DNA of 64,000 nt from Narthecium ossifragum (taxonomy: Eukaryota > Streptophyta > Magnoliopsida > Dioscoreales > Nartheciaceae): the NCBI GenBank assembly GCA_963920575.1, contig OY986969.1, positions 12,726,615 to 12,790,614 on the forward strand. The letters are read 5' to 3'. Below the pieces are notes generated by a model, which was given only the letters and a program-made list of their open reading frames with translations, was not told the DNA's origin and made no database searches. Below, in pieces: positions 34,074 through 45,989 of the stretch; positions within the stretch are counted from its first letter, which is position 1, and the number at the start of each line of letters is the position of its first letter. Made by a program: the position numbers and the translations under genes.

Positions 34074-34110
34074 ATTGGGGACAATGTCAGTTTCAAGTGT
34101 GGGGGAGGAG
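34074..34110 (+). other. Internal polypurine-like motif
   Basis: CATTGGGGACAATGTCAG followed by AAGTGTGGGGGAGG. The second half repeats the true polypurine tract (AAGTGTGGGGGA) located 1.3 kb downstream. Confidence 0.65.
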
Positions 34111-35417
34111 ATCTAGGTTGCATTTGCCATGAGCGAGAACCAGTTAAGCTTGACATATTCATAACATGATTGAATGAGTAATTTTGCGACTTAGAATTAA
34201 TTAGTTGAGTTATTTTCCTTGAGATGGTAGTGACTAAATGAGTAGACAAAAGCTGGTGAGATTTTGAGCCTTTAGACTGACACATTCATATCAGTCTCAC
34301 TAATTTCTTTCATGAGAGATATTCTTCCATGGATTTGTTTCTCTAGAACTTGCTGTGATTCTATTTGAGGTCACATTGACACATGTATACATGAACATGA
34401 TTAAGGCCATCTTTGTTATAAGTTACATAAGCCAAATAGCCTACCTTTTGATTAAATCCTTTTGCTAAACACCTTTGAGCTTTATTGACTTCATTGTTAA
34501 CCCACATTACAAGATTTAAACCTAAAAAAAATATATATATATTTCCGTTACCCAAGCCATAAAACTAGTGGAGCATTGATCATCATTATGATATGTATGG
34601 GTGCAAAAGTTCAAGTGTAGGGGTGTTTGGATTTGTGGTATGGCTATGATTGGTGAAGTGGAGTTTATTTTCATACTCAATTTGTGAGTATGTTGTTTTT
34701 GAAAAAAAAAATCAGAAAAAGAAAAAGAGGAAAAGAAAGTGAAGGAGGAAATTGTTTCTCATGTTGCAAAATATGTTTATGAATCCTCCTAATATTCCAA
34801 GAAAGGGGGATGTTTATGTATGATCTCTACAAAGGTGGAAGTTTTTGCAAAAGATTGTTCACTATTTCAGTTAAAAAGTATTCCTTTGAACAATCTCTTT
34901 GCCAATGTGGTAATGTTTTATGGGTTGAGTATGTTAAAGCTAAGTTGAAGAAAGTTGTTGAATGGAGTGATTGGTTGTACATGTCTTATTGATGCATTTT
35001 TGCTCCATTAGTTCCATTGGCTTTTAAGCTACATTCCTAAATATTTCCCACCTTAATCCTGGACCCCATTACAACCTTTTGAAGTCCTTATGATTTGTGT
35101 TATGCATGTGATTCTAGTGGTGGAGAATGAGAAGATATGCAAGCTTATGGTAGATCATTTTCATTGAAATGAATTTGAGTGAAATACATACCCTTCAAAC
35201 ACATGAGAGTTGAGTGTTTATTTCCGTGAGGGTCTACTTGTTTAGTATGCTCCATATTCAAGTGAATGCTTATTGATTGATTTTTAAGTTGTCTAAAAAT
35301 GTTTGTTCATGATATGTTATGAGTTGTGAAGAGCTTGATTGTTCTTTGTTGATGGCGTTGCAACCTTGATATCTTGAGTAGAGTGAATTTTAGTTTTGCC
35401 CGAGGACGAGCAAAAGC

Positions 35418-35433
35418 TAAGTGTGGGGGAATT
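35418..35433 (+). other. Polypurine tract of element C
   Basis: TAAGTGTGGGGGAATT lies directly before TGATGAG of the 3' LTR. Confidence 0.88.
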
Positions 35434-37101
35434 TGATGAGAATGCATAATGTTATATTTTTATCCCTTAATACTTAGTCTCCTGTGCTTATTTAGTTTCT
35501 AAATACACTCATTATTCTTATATTTTGATTTAGGATGCAATTGAAGTCCTTAAGTCGAAAAGAAGCTGAAAAGAGTGCATGGATCAAATTTAAAGATTTA
35601 TCTGTACCTGCTCATGACGAACCAGAGGATGTGCCATACATGGTTGGAAAGCTCTTGAAGTCTAGATTCTGGAGAATTTTACGATTCGTGATTCCCAGTT
35701 TCCTAGAGGAAGTTACGGCAATTTTAGTACCGATGGCGCAGTCTGGATGGCAGAGCAGTGAATAAGTTGAACAGTCCGAGCGATCCGACTCCCCAGGTAG
35801 GATCGATCGGACCATGCAGAATCATGACAGAACATGTATTTTTTGGCTGAACATGGTCCGATCGATCGAACCATCCCTCCTATTGAGCCAGATCGATCCG
35901 ACTCCTAGAGTTGGATCGATCGGACTAGGGAAATGTCAGAAATTGCAGATTTTTATGAGCCAAATCGATCGGACACCGAAAGTTCGATCGATCGGACTCA
36001 AAAATACCCAGAGAAGGTGGATTTTCACGCATCCGATCGATCCAGCGCCCAAATATCGATCGATCGGACTCGGGCGTAAATAGAAGTTGAAGATTTTTAC
36101 GCATTCGATCGATCCAGCACCCCGAGAAGGATCGATCGGACATTCCCAGTAAAGAAAATCAACGATTGTGATCTAATCCGAGAGTGGATACACTTGAGGC
36201 TATAAATAGGACTCTTTCAAGGGTTTGGTGGGGGATTTCTTGGACACTTTTGGCTACTCTTTCTCCTCTTTTATATTTTTTCTAGGTTTTCTTTTGCTTT
36301 ATGAAATCTTTTGGAGGATTGTTCTCGATGGCCCTGCGTGGCTAAATCTTGATCCTTGGTCGAGGAGACTAAAACCTCAGAATCAATGAAACTGTGAGAT
36401 CTAATTTATTTTTATTGTTCAGTTTATACATGAGTATTGGATGTTCTTCTGAGATTAAATCTTCATGATTACCTTGTCTAATTGCTAGGAGGCGTACTAG
36501 TTTATTATTTATGGTGATCTACTGCTAGGTTTGATATCAAATCCGGAATTGTTTGATCCCTCTAATCTGCGAAGCAACTAGGATCTAATAATTTACTGCT
36601 GATCAGATCTTGTTAGATCTTAGGAAGAATATTCAACTAGATTAAATGCAACCGCCTGTGCTTGTGTTGTTTAGCTTCATCGATCTCCCTATTCTTAACG
36701 CTGCTACTAGATTAAATCTACAGCGCTTGTCTTAGGTTGTCTAGTAGTTAGGGTTGATTAGATCGCTTGTTTCTAATTAACTATGATCGAGGAGAGCTTC
36801 GAATTGAATTCGGATGATGAATATTCATGGTATAAATTGATTGATACTTGCATCTATGATCAGTTGTTGGATTCCGATGGTGGATGTTGACTCAGACCAA
36901 GGTTTGTTCTCTTGACTTAATTCAGTTCTTTGCTTTAGATTATTTCTTTATTGTTTTTCCTCACGTTTAAAACCCCCCATCTTTGTTCACTAAGCACAAA
37001 ACAAGGCTGAACACTCTTCGTGGGATCGACTCGTACTCGCACTACTACATTTATTTTAACGAGTACTGGATTTATTTTTGAGTGCCTGCGACAGCACATC
37101 A
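35434..37101 (+). repeat. 3' LTR of element C
   Basis: It is the same length (1668 bp) as the 5' LTR, with about 31 substitutions counted by eye and none in the last 250 bases. It ends ACAGCACATCA followed by GTAAG. Confidence 0.95.
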
Positions 37102-37106
37102 GTAAG

Positions 37107-38764
37107 CATCATGCATGAGCCTTTACAATCAACTTGCCTAGGTGTCTTTATATGACATTTCATCAAACATGTCAAGTGTAACATACAAGATACTCAAAGA
37201 GAGCTAAATACATATACATAAGCAAGGCTAGTAGTACATAGGCATATAAGAGACTAACAAGGCATAGATTTAACATAAAGCTATCATTACAACCAACCAT
37301 GGGTTCACTAGCATCAAGCTAAAAACTAAACATCAAAGCTCTCCAAGAACTTACTGACATTCCATAACTTGAAGCATGCCAATATTGGCATATAACCAAT
37401 CATGCCTCTACAAGGCTTGCTAACACACAAGCTATTCATTCATCAATCCAAACATAATATTTCACACGCTTTTACCTCAAGTCTTCTCCTTTTGACATTT
37501 CATCGAACGTCTCATGGGCCATGCATATATCATAGATATTTATCATTTAAACATATCATGAATAAAACATACAAGCATTTATTCTAACATACCCGAACCG
37601 TGCATGATATCAATCATCAAACAATGGCACACCTTCGGACCATTTATACTAAACATTCCCGAGGGCATCACTCCATTAGTTAACCAACAAATCATTAGAG
37701 GTAAATGCAATTAAAGATAGATATAAGTATAGCATGCTTCGAATCAAAAGTGTATGAAAATGGCATTTTGCATAATTGAAGCCTAGAATTACATAAGCAT
37801 AAAATCTTAGCATAAAGCTCTCATAAATCCGTCGGAAATAGTATGAAAACATACGGTAGTCCTAGGTACTCATAAGGACTACATAAAGCTTATTCGGCAT
37901 GAAAGGCATGGCCATGGCGTAATTTACATATACGAGAAATAAAACTAAATATGCTAGAAACCATATAAAAATCCATAAAAATTTCACCTTTAATGTCTAG
38001 AAGGTATTCTGATATGGCATTGCATAATATATCAAAGAATCAAGTCAATACGAGTCCGAAATCCAACGTGAATCGACGAAAAACACCAAATCTCGGCAAA
38101 GAATGGCTGAAATAGAAAATATGCCATAAAATCTACAAAACTTATGTAAATCCTCTAAACCTTTGCCGATAGCTCACATTCACCATCAGGAATGACATAT
38201 TAAAATTTCACCTAGATCAGAGATCAAAAACCCAATCAAATCCTCGAACTACAACCTTCAGCCCGAAATGGAAAAAGGGCCATAAATGCCAAAAAATTCA
38301 TCAAAAACCCAAAAACCTTTGTAGGAATCATCTATCCTATGCCAGGTACATCATATTAAAATTTCATAAGAAACAAAGGTCGGGAAGTCATTGAAACACT
38401 GCTTGAAGAATCAGCCAATAAAACTCCGAAATGCTGAAAAGTCTGCTACGTCACAGTCCACGGAGAGTTCACTATAAATCATAGACAAATTATAAAAATA
38501 TGGAATTACTTTGATCTAAAAGTAGACTCGAAGATCTACAACTTTCATGAAGGAACCTTCACGAGATTCCTTACGGATAATTAGCAGTTCGAAGAAGAAT
38601 TGGCTGCGGAAGAGGGTTTGGGGGCAAACCTCAAAAATCCCAGAATAACTTGATTAAATCCTCTTCAAATCCCATCCAAATGCCATGAAACTATAAATCC
38701 AACACTACTACATATACGGGGACATATAGAAATAGATCAACAATCATAGATCCCAAGGCTAGCA
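37107..38764 (-). repeat. LTR N, second piece
   Basis: It continues LTR N after element C and matches other chromovirus-type LTRs (CATGCATGAGCC; GCACACCTTCGGACCATTT, also near 49262). It contains GATCTACAACTTTCATG near 38530. No gene seen. Confidence 0.75.
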
Positions 38765-40047
38765 TGCCACACGCCGACCCATAAAACCCATTCGGTTCAG
38801 GGTGTGAGGGTTCATACTCTATTCAATCCATCAGCGGCGCATTTATAATAAAATAATATAACTAATTAACAATTGATATGGGGTCGAAAATAAAATCTCT
38901 AATATAATTCAAGATTCTGATACAAAATTGATCCTCAAGACACATATAATAAAACCTCAAGAATCCTTATAGAAGGAAATTATACATTTAAATAATCCAA
39001 CAAGATAAACATGAACCCCAAGTCCTCGAACACCTCCAAAGGATCGATGCGCCTCCAAGAGCATGTCCAGCTGAGAGCTACGGAAGAAGAGTTGATGCAT
39101 GCACATGCAAAACACATAAGCTCAGTAGGATTCTATACTATGACGCTCCCAAAGGAAGGGGAACAGTAAAGTCCCAGGTTCTAACTCATCTCTAGGAGAA
39201 AAACACACGTTACATCCACTGCCTACCCTAGGGCATGCACTTTGATGACCTCTGGTACTGTCAACAGTCGTCGGCGCTAAAACAACAGGGGTAGAACCTA
39301 GGGCAATACGTACCTCCCCCTACTAAAATTGAGACTAAGCTTGAAACTAGGATGACTTCTATACCTCAATCAGAGTAATTGCAGCCAACTAGACAGTAAA
39401 ATCAAAACATCATATTATTAATAAGATAATTCCACGCCTAGAGCTTACTACCCAGCCTCGGTCTTAAGGCTAGATCCAAACTGCCCGAGCCCTCCGATCG
39501 GCAAAACCCCTATTCGCCCATGTCTTAGCCTAATGCTTCTAATGCAATCAAATGCTTGCAATCTTCATACACACAAGAATAATATTACAAGCATGCAACA
39601 AGATGACACAACAATATACAGGGCTGGGCGTAGCATACAGCTCGCCGAAAGGGTAGACATAGCAAAGGTCTAAGCAACAACTAAATATTAGTACAGTACA
39701 ACGGCTGGGATTAAAGCTGTTGAGATCCGCATTCTTTTTCAAATCCACGTTCTTGAGTTGAGATCCGGCTAGATTTGAAGGAGATTTAGGACGATCCAAG
39801 GCTCAGTAGCTGGGATTGAAGCTGCTCTAGTCTAGGTAGGGATTCTATCTACTTGTTTTTCCGGATTTTGTGAGGTTTGAGGTTGATTGTGGTTTGTTTT
39901 GCTTAGATCTGATTATATACATGTTTGTTTTCAATGAAATCTTTGCTTTTGGACTCATGGTCCTTCGTACTACCAGATCCCAATCTTTTGTGGGATTTGA
40001 TGGAGTTTTCTGGCGGTATTTCTCGCCGATAGTCCGCCGGTGAACCC

Positions 40048-40266
40048 ATCCTGATCGATCTTTCTTGAGGAAAGATCGATCATTTGTGGGACGTCATGCC
40101 CAGCCCCAGCAGGATCGATCCTTCTGTTGGAGAAGATCGATCCTTGCTTAACTGGCATGGGCAGGGTACGAGTCAAGAAGAAGATCGATCCTTCTGGTGG
40201 AAAAGATCGATCTCTTCCGGTTAACTGGGACGAGGCCTCCCAAGCACTAAGAAGATCGATCTTCTA
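40048..40266 (+). repeat. GATCGATC array in LTR Z
   Basis: Seven or so GATCGATC words occur in pairs, such as GGAAAGATCGATC and AGGATCGATCC. Confidence 0.8.
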
Positions 40267-41833
40267 TGGTAGACAGATATCTCTTTGGTGGCTGAAGGCG
40301 TTTTCAATGGGTTTGCCCGCGTATGCCATTTTCTTTACCGCTTTACAACATGTACATAATTTAGAGCATATTAGCCCCATAATGAGGGGTAGTGGTGAAC
40401 CGGGAGAGTGACGACTACCGGGATATTTAGATAGCATGTTTAAAACTAGTCTTCTTTATCGGGGTTGCTTCCCGTAGCATGTTGTCTTTTGGCGGGCTGG
40501 CTACAGTTGGTGGGGCTACCATTGCAGCAGCTCCTTGGCCTGGTTTACTGTTCATCACCCCGGGTCGGCAGGGTGCCGAGCCCAGACCTTGTTTCCTTAA
40601 TCGTCACATTTGTCGCCTGCTTATCTGCTTTCTTGCGTATGTGCATAGCATGCATCTGGTTGTGCATTAGTTGCATAAGGTTAGGACGCGGGCGATCTGT
40701 CGATCGTCGTCCCAAGGCTTGGAAGCTCGAATTTAGCCCTAGGATCGGGGTTGGGTAGCTTGGTATAGGTTTGAATAGTGGTGTTCAGTCGATTTTCGAT
40801 GATAGGCCTAGATGACTCGAACACCTATTGATTGACGATTGTAGAGGTCGTGTCGGTCTCGAGTCGGGTTCTGAGGTGTAGCCGGTGTCCAGTTGTGACG
40901 GCTCTTGAGTAGAGGGTGTGTCTACTCAACGGTGCCATTTCCTGCCAGCAGTGCCGGTTTCCTGCTTGTGAGTCAGTAGTGTTGGTTTCCTGCTTACTAA
41001 GCGTGACCCATCATGTGACCAGTTCTTCTGGAAGACCATGATCGTGGACCTCAGGGACACGCGGTGGGGTTATGGGGCCTGTCGCACCCCAACCCGTGAA
41101 GGCCCAACCGGGCTGGGCGACGCGAACCGGAACCTAACTAATGCGGAATAATTTTGGCGAGGGGTTCCCTCTATCCTACTGGTCTCCCTAAACAATTCAT
41201 AAGTACCCTTATTAAAATAAAGATTAATAACCTCAAAAGGAATATAATAATATTCAAATCCTCAAAAGGGTTTACATAATATACATCACTCCCGTAGGAG
41301 GCTAACTAACAAAAAAGGTAGACAGATGATCACCGCTCCTCAGCACCGCTAGACGCCGCCGCGCTACCAAACACCTGCCCGGTAGGGGCTACTGAAGAAG
41401 AGCTGACGCATGCATCTGCAAAACGCAGCCCGGGTAGGAGTAAGCATAAAGCTCAGTAGGGTTCTACATTACGACACATAGAAAGGAGGGAACTCAATAG
41501 TGTCGCCCCCAAGTAAGGTCTGGGTGTACATAGGGGTCCCATCACCCCACCGCGTGTCCCTAAGGTCGACGATCATGATCTTCCAGAAGAACTGGTCACA
41601 TGATGGGTCACGCTCAATAAGCAGGTAACAACACTGCTGACTCACAAGCAGGTAACCGGCACGGCTGGCGGGAAATGACACCGTTGAGTAGGCACGCCCT
41701 CTACTCAAGAGTCGTTATAACCGGACACCGGCTACACCTCAGAACCCGACTCGAGACCGACCCGACCTCTAAATCATCGATCAATATGTATTCAAGTCAT
41801 CTAAGCCTATCATCGATATCGACTGAATACTAC

Positions 41834-44245
41834 TGTGAGGGCCCGTCCCTCTGACCTGGCTCGACCGCGTGGGTCGAGAGCTGATTTCCTATTGGTTTGG
41901 TTCCGCGTCGGGCACGATCGGGCGATCGTGTGGCGGTTTGGACCCCGGGGGCATTTTGGTAAATATGCCCTCTGGTGGTCAGTTTCACACCCGCGTTGCT
42001 CCCACGGCCTTGGATTGATGTATGTGTTTGATTAGAATCTCTAGAGTGAGTCCGATCGGAAGATCGGAGCTCGATCGGGAAAGATCGAATTGGACAGCTG
42101 AGATGGATCTGGATTTTCTATATAAGCCTTGTCCCTTTCCTCTCTTTCCTTCTCTTCTTCTCCTGTCGTTTTCTCCCCTCTCTCTCTCCTTCGACTGAGC
42201 TAGGGTCTGGAGAATTGGACTTCGGAGCGCAGATCTTGGCGGCTTGACCAGTTGGACGCGTGGAGGAGCTACCCTACTTGCTCAAGTAGGTGTTTCTACC
42301 TCGATCTTTGGATCGGGTTCTCCTAGGATAGGTTTTATGTACTTTCGCTATAGGAATACATGTTAGAATGCTTTTTAGCTCCTTGTACATGTGATGTTGT
42401 TCAATTCTGGTATTCCTATGTTGAGATTTCAGTATTCTAACGGTTGGTTTCCGTATTATTGTCGTTTTGTCGGTTTTTGTCCATTTGGACCTAGATAGGA
42501 GATTTAACCGTCAAAAACTGGATTTTCTCATTCCATTAGCTTTCCCATTGTTAAATACACTTGCTTGCAAAATCTCATCTTATTCCAACTTGATTTGATC
42601 CTTGAAATCCAAAGAAATGGATTTTCGACACTGTTCTGATGAACTGTGCCTAAGGCTCGACGGTCGATCGGGGCATCGACCGTCAAGTGTTGATTTACGC
42701 TTTCTGGGCATGACGGTCGCCGTCGCATCGACCGTCGGGCTCTGTCGGGATTTTAGACTCCCACGATCGATGGATCGATCAACCGCGGGATCTTCTCCTT
42801 TTCGCCATTTACCTGACGGTCGACCGTCGGATCGACCATCGCATCGACCGTCAGGCGCTGTTTGGTTTTGGGCTTCTCAGGGTCGATGGGTGGATCGACC
42901 GTCGCCCTTGGTTTTCTTCGCTTGGATCTCACGGTCGATCGCCGGATCGACCGTGGCATCGTCCGTGGTCTCACGGTCGATCTCCGGATCGACCGTGACA
43001 TCGTCCGTGACCCCTTGAACTTGGTTTTCTGGCTTTTCTCGGATGGATTTGATTTGTGATTAACATCTAAACATGTTGGGATGTGTGTATATGGATTTCA
43101 TAAAGTTTTCAAGGGATTTCCATTGAGATTAAGGTTTGGATTGCATGTTGATTTTCCTTGAATAAATCGATGTGTAGCTTGCCTTTAAATACATGTTTGG
43201 ATGTTGTTAATTGCTTAATGGTGTGCTTAGCCATTAGCTAGCTATGAGTACTAGCTAATGAGGAATTGTAGAACCTTAGCCTCTTGCCGGCGAGTGCCGA
43301 GGGCTATTGTATATCTGTTGGACTTGTAACTGATGATGTGGCATGTAGAGACATCTAGAATAGATGTTTGCCTAGGCTCATGCATTGTGTGCATTAGAAG
43401 CATTTGAGGTTAGGCAGGCGATGGTTTGGGTCGCCGATCCGAGGCTCTTGGGTAGCTCGGATCTAGCTTTAGGGCTGTGGCTGGGTAGTCAGGTTTAGGG
43501 TGTGTTTGTCTAATCAGAATCTCATGTCCTTGGAGGATTTGCGATAGTTGACTCTGGTCAGCGTTTGAGGTTTAGAGGTCGTGTTGTCTTCCAAAGCCAA
43601 GTGCTAAGGATGGATGTTGATGTGTTCCCGACGTGGTTCCCCAAGGCTTGGTATTCCAGCTTGGGTAAGGGTGATCTTGCATGTTACTGTTCCTTGGCCT
43701 CCTGGTAACTTGTTCAGGAGAGAGGTTTCATGACATGAGCCCTTGGGACATCAACTAAGTTATGGGACCCGTGGCATCCGTTAGACTTAGGCTGGGAGAC
43801 AACACTGTTGTTGTTTTCCTCCTTTCAGTGTGCCGGAGAGTAGAACCCTACTGAGCTTATCGCTCACTCCTACCCGGGCTGCGTTTGCAGGTGCAGGCGG
43901 CAGTTCTCCGTCTGTGGTGCCGTCGGGATCGGCCTTTGGCTGCGCGAGCACATCCAGAGGCGCTTGTGGTTGCTGGAGGATTACCAGTTGTACATTTTGA
44001 TATATATATGTTGTAAACTTTTGAGGATTTTGGAATCATGTGTTATATCTTTACCTTGGAAGTATTAGAATGGAATTTTGTAACTGTACAACTTGATGTT
44101 ATATGAATTGAATCTGTTTCGCCTCTGGAATACAATTCTTTAATTTATCCATCCTTTCCGCTTTGTGTCGCGCCGATTGAAGATGAATAGTGATAGGAAC
44201 CCTCACGCCCTGTCCTGGATGGGTTTTCTGGGTCGGGGTGTGACA
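41834..44245 (+). mobile_element. Solo LTR W
   Basis: It runs from TGTGAGGGCCCGTCCC to GGTCGGGGTGTGACA and is 2412 bp. The TSD ACTAC is at 41829-41833 and 44246-44250. The TATA box CTATATAAG is near 42119, followed by a CT-rich leader. It has its own palindrome array at 42655-43010 and the conserved block at 43848-43900. No internal sequence remains. Confidence 0.93.
42655..43010 (+). repeat. ACGGTCGA-type palindrome array in LTR W
   Basis: Repeated pairs such as GACGGTCGATCGGGGC with CATCGACCGTC, and CACGGTCGATC with GGATCGACCGTG. It follows the same pairing logic as the GATCGATC arrays with a different core word. Confidence 0.85.
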
Positions 44246-45719
44246 ACTACAATCCAACCTGGACCTTCCTACCCGCCACGGTCCTAGAGTTAAATCCGAG
44301 CTACCCGAAAGCCTCGGATCGGCGATCGACCCATCGCCCACGCCCTAACCTTATGCATCTAATGCACAACAGAATGCATGCTATGATCATACACAGACAA
44401 GAGATAGGCATGCAACAGTATGATAAAAGCAACACAAAAGTCTAACTGGACCGCTACAACGGTACTACCAACCGCTACCAGCCAATCCGCAGCGGGTCCC
44501 GACGTTACGACGATACCATGACCGTCAACCGCGGACTCCTACAACGGGAAGGAACACCAAAAACTCAGATGAACATATAATATAATATTATATGTTCAGC
44601 ACATATAATATTATTAAAAACGCCAAGATCCTCTAATTATGGTCTAAGTGGCCTCGTCGATCCGACGTCCAAACGACGTCGGATTCAAGATCCAAGTTAT
44701 ACATCCACAGATAAATATGCTGGGATCAACATATCCAAAACCGGGAAACATCCGACGGCTAGATTACCCGAAAAACACTAATCAAAATCACTAATCTCAC
44801 TAATTACCTTTAATTGCTGCAACGTAGCCCATCCGTAGGAAAAACATAACAAATCATAGGAAAATCAGACAATTATGAAACTAGTTGGGTCCGAGAGTAG
44901 ATTCAAAGAGCTACAACTCTCATGTTCATCATAAACCAAGATCATGCATGTTTAAACTGAAAATTCCGTGTTTAAACATGTTAAAATTCTACTAAAAACT
45001 CAATCAAATCTTATGAAACTCAGATCAGTAATTACGCTAAGCAAGAGGCATCCTACAATACCAAGAACACCTAGATCTACCGGCTAGATCAGGAGAAACC
45101 CCCCTTATTAACCCAAGTAGGTAGAAACCTACCGAAAACGCACTCCTCGGCTGATTCCCCATGGTACGGCCACCAAACCGGCTTCCAACCAAGCTAAGGA
45201 TCTTCGTCTCGCAGCCACGAGTCCAACAAGCCTTCAAGCACCCAAAAAGATGGCTGGAGGAGGGAGGAGGGAGAACGGAGGGGAAGAAGGAGACGGGAAG
45301 CAAACCGGAAAAACATGGGAAGTCACGGGCTATTTATAGGCTCGAGTCCGATCGATCGATCCAGGGACCGATCGGTCGGACTGGGCCAGGTTAAGTCGGT
45401 TAGTGTCCTTTTCCGGACACGTCGGCCGCGCCGACCACCGACACAAGTCCGATCGGTCGCTCCGAGGAGCGATCGATCGCACACGGGCCGCCAGCTGCCC
45501 CAAAAACATGCTTCTATGTGCCCGTGCTTGGATCTTTCGATCCCAAGCCCGCCTAAGGTTCTAGCAAACATGTAAATCAAACATAGGGGATGTGTGTGCA
45601 CCACGCGGGTGTGAAACAAACCAACAACACGTAATTTACCAAATTGCCCTTGCGGTCCACAACGAGCCACGGGCTCGACCCAAGCGGTTGGCCCAGGAAT
45701 GGAAGGACATGTCCTCACA

Positions 45720-45989
45720 TCCTAATACCCTTAAAGAAAATCTCATCCCGAGATTCGATAAAGGTAGGGCTCGGAAACAACAAAACAGCTACACTAGAAG
45801 ACAGGACAAGAGGTACCTCGAGAAGGAAAGAAGTGCGGAAACTCATGCCGCATGCGCGCCTTGCGCTCCCAGGTCATCTCCTCGACACCTCTGTGCCTCC
45901 ACAGTACCTTGACCAAGGGAATCGTCTTGCCCCGCAAGACCTGATCCCTCCGGTCAAGTACCCGAACTGGCTGCTCGCCGAACGTCGCG
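45720..45989 (-). pseudogene. pol: Chromodomain end of X integrase, and polypurine tract
   Basis: The minus strand reads EQPVRVLDRRDQVLRGKTIP, then VKVLWRHRGVEEMTWERKAR and MRHEFPHFF, the chromodomain of chromovirus integrases. In this family it guides insertion to marked chromatin. A stop follows after FPSRGTSCPVF. A short purine stretch (TTTAAGGGTATTAGGA) abuts the LTR. The preceding codons are cut off at 45989 by solo LTR Y and continue at 48317. Confidence 0.88.

Larger units (their letters stand above)
33933..35417 (+). other. 3' noncoding region of element C
   Basis: Athila relatives often carry an env-like ORF here; none is found. It contains the hairpin at 33979, a purine motif at 34074-34110 and an A-rich run near 34700. 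Short open frames have no known domain. Confidence 0.8.
26734..37101 (+). mobile_element. Athila-lineage LTR retrotransposon C, nearly intact
   Basis: The element is 10,368 bp with TSD GTAAG at 26729-26733 and 37102-37106. It has two LTRs of exactly 1668 bp, a tRNA-Asp PBS, gag, pol with protease, RT, RNase H and integrase in canonical order, a 1.5 kb 3' noncoding region and a polypurine tract. By eye the LTRs differ at about 31 positions (about 1.9 percent) with no length change. At a grass-type rate of 1.3e-8 per site per year this would be about 0.7 million years, a rough inference. RT motif FMDDF and the tRNA-Asp primer place it in Athila. No env-like ORF is present. Confidence 0.95.
41080..45719 (-). 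repeat. 3' LTR of element X
   Basis: The left edge is TGTCGCACCCCAACCCG and the right edge GTCCTCACA. Without the insertion at 41834-44250 it is about 2.2 kb. The TATA box (CCTATAAATA, minus) is at 45331-45340. GATCGATC-type palindromes lie at 45345-45482, upstream of it. Confidence 0.85.

Noticed and set aside
33957..34169. Env-like ORF after integrase in element C
   Set aside because: Only 70 codons with one hydrophobic stretch and overlapping conserved noncoding motifs; too weak to call env.
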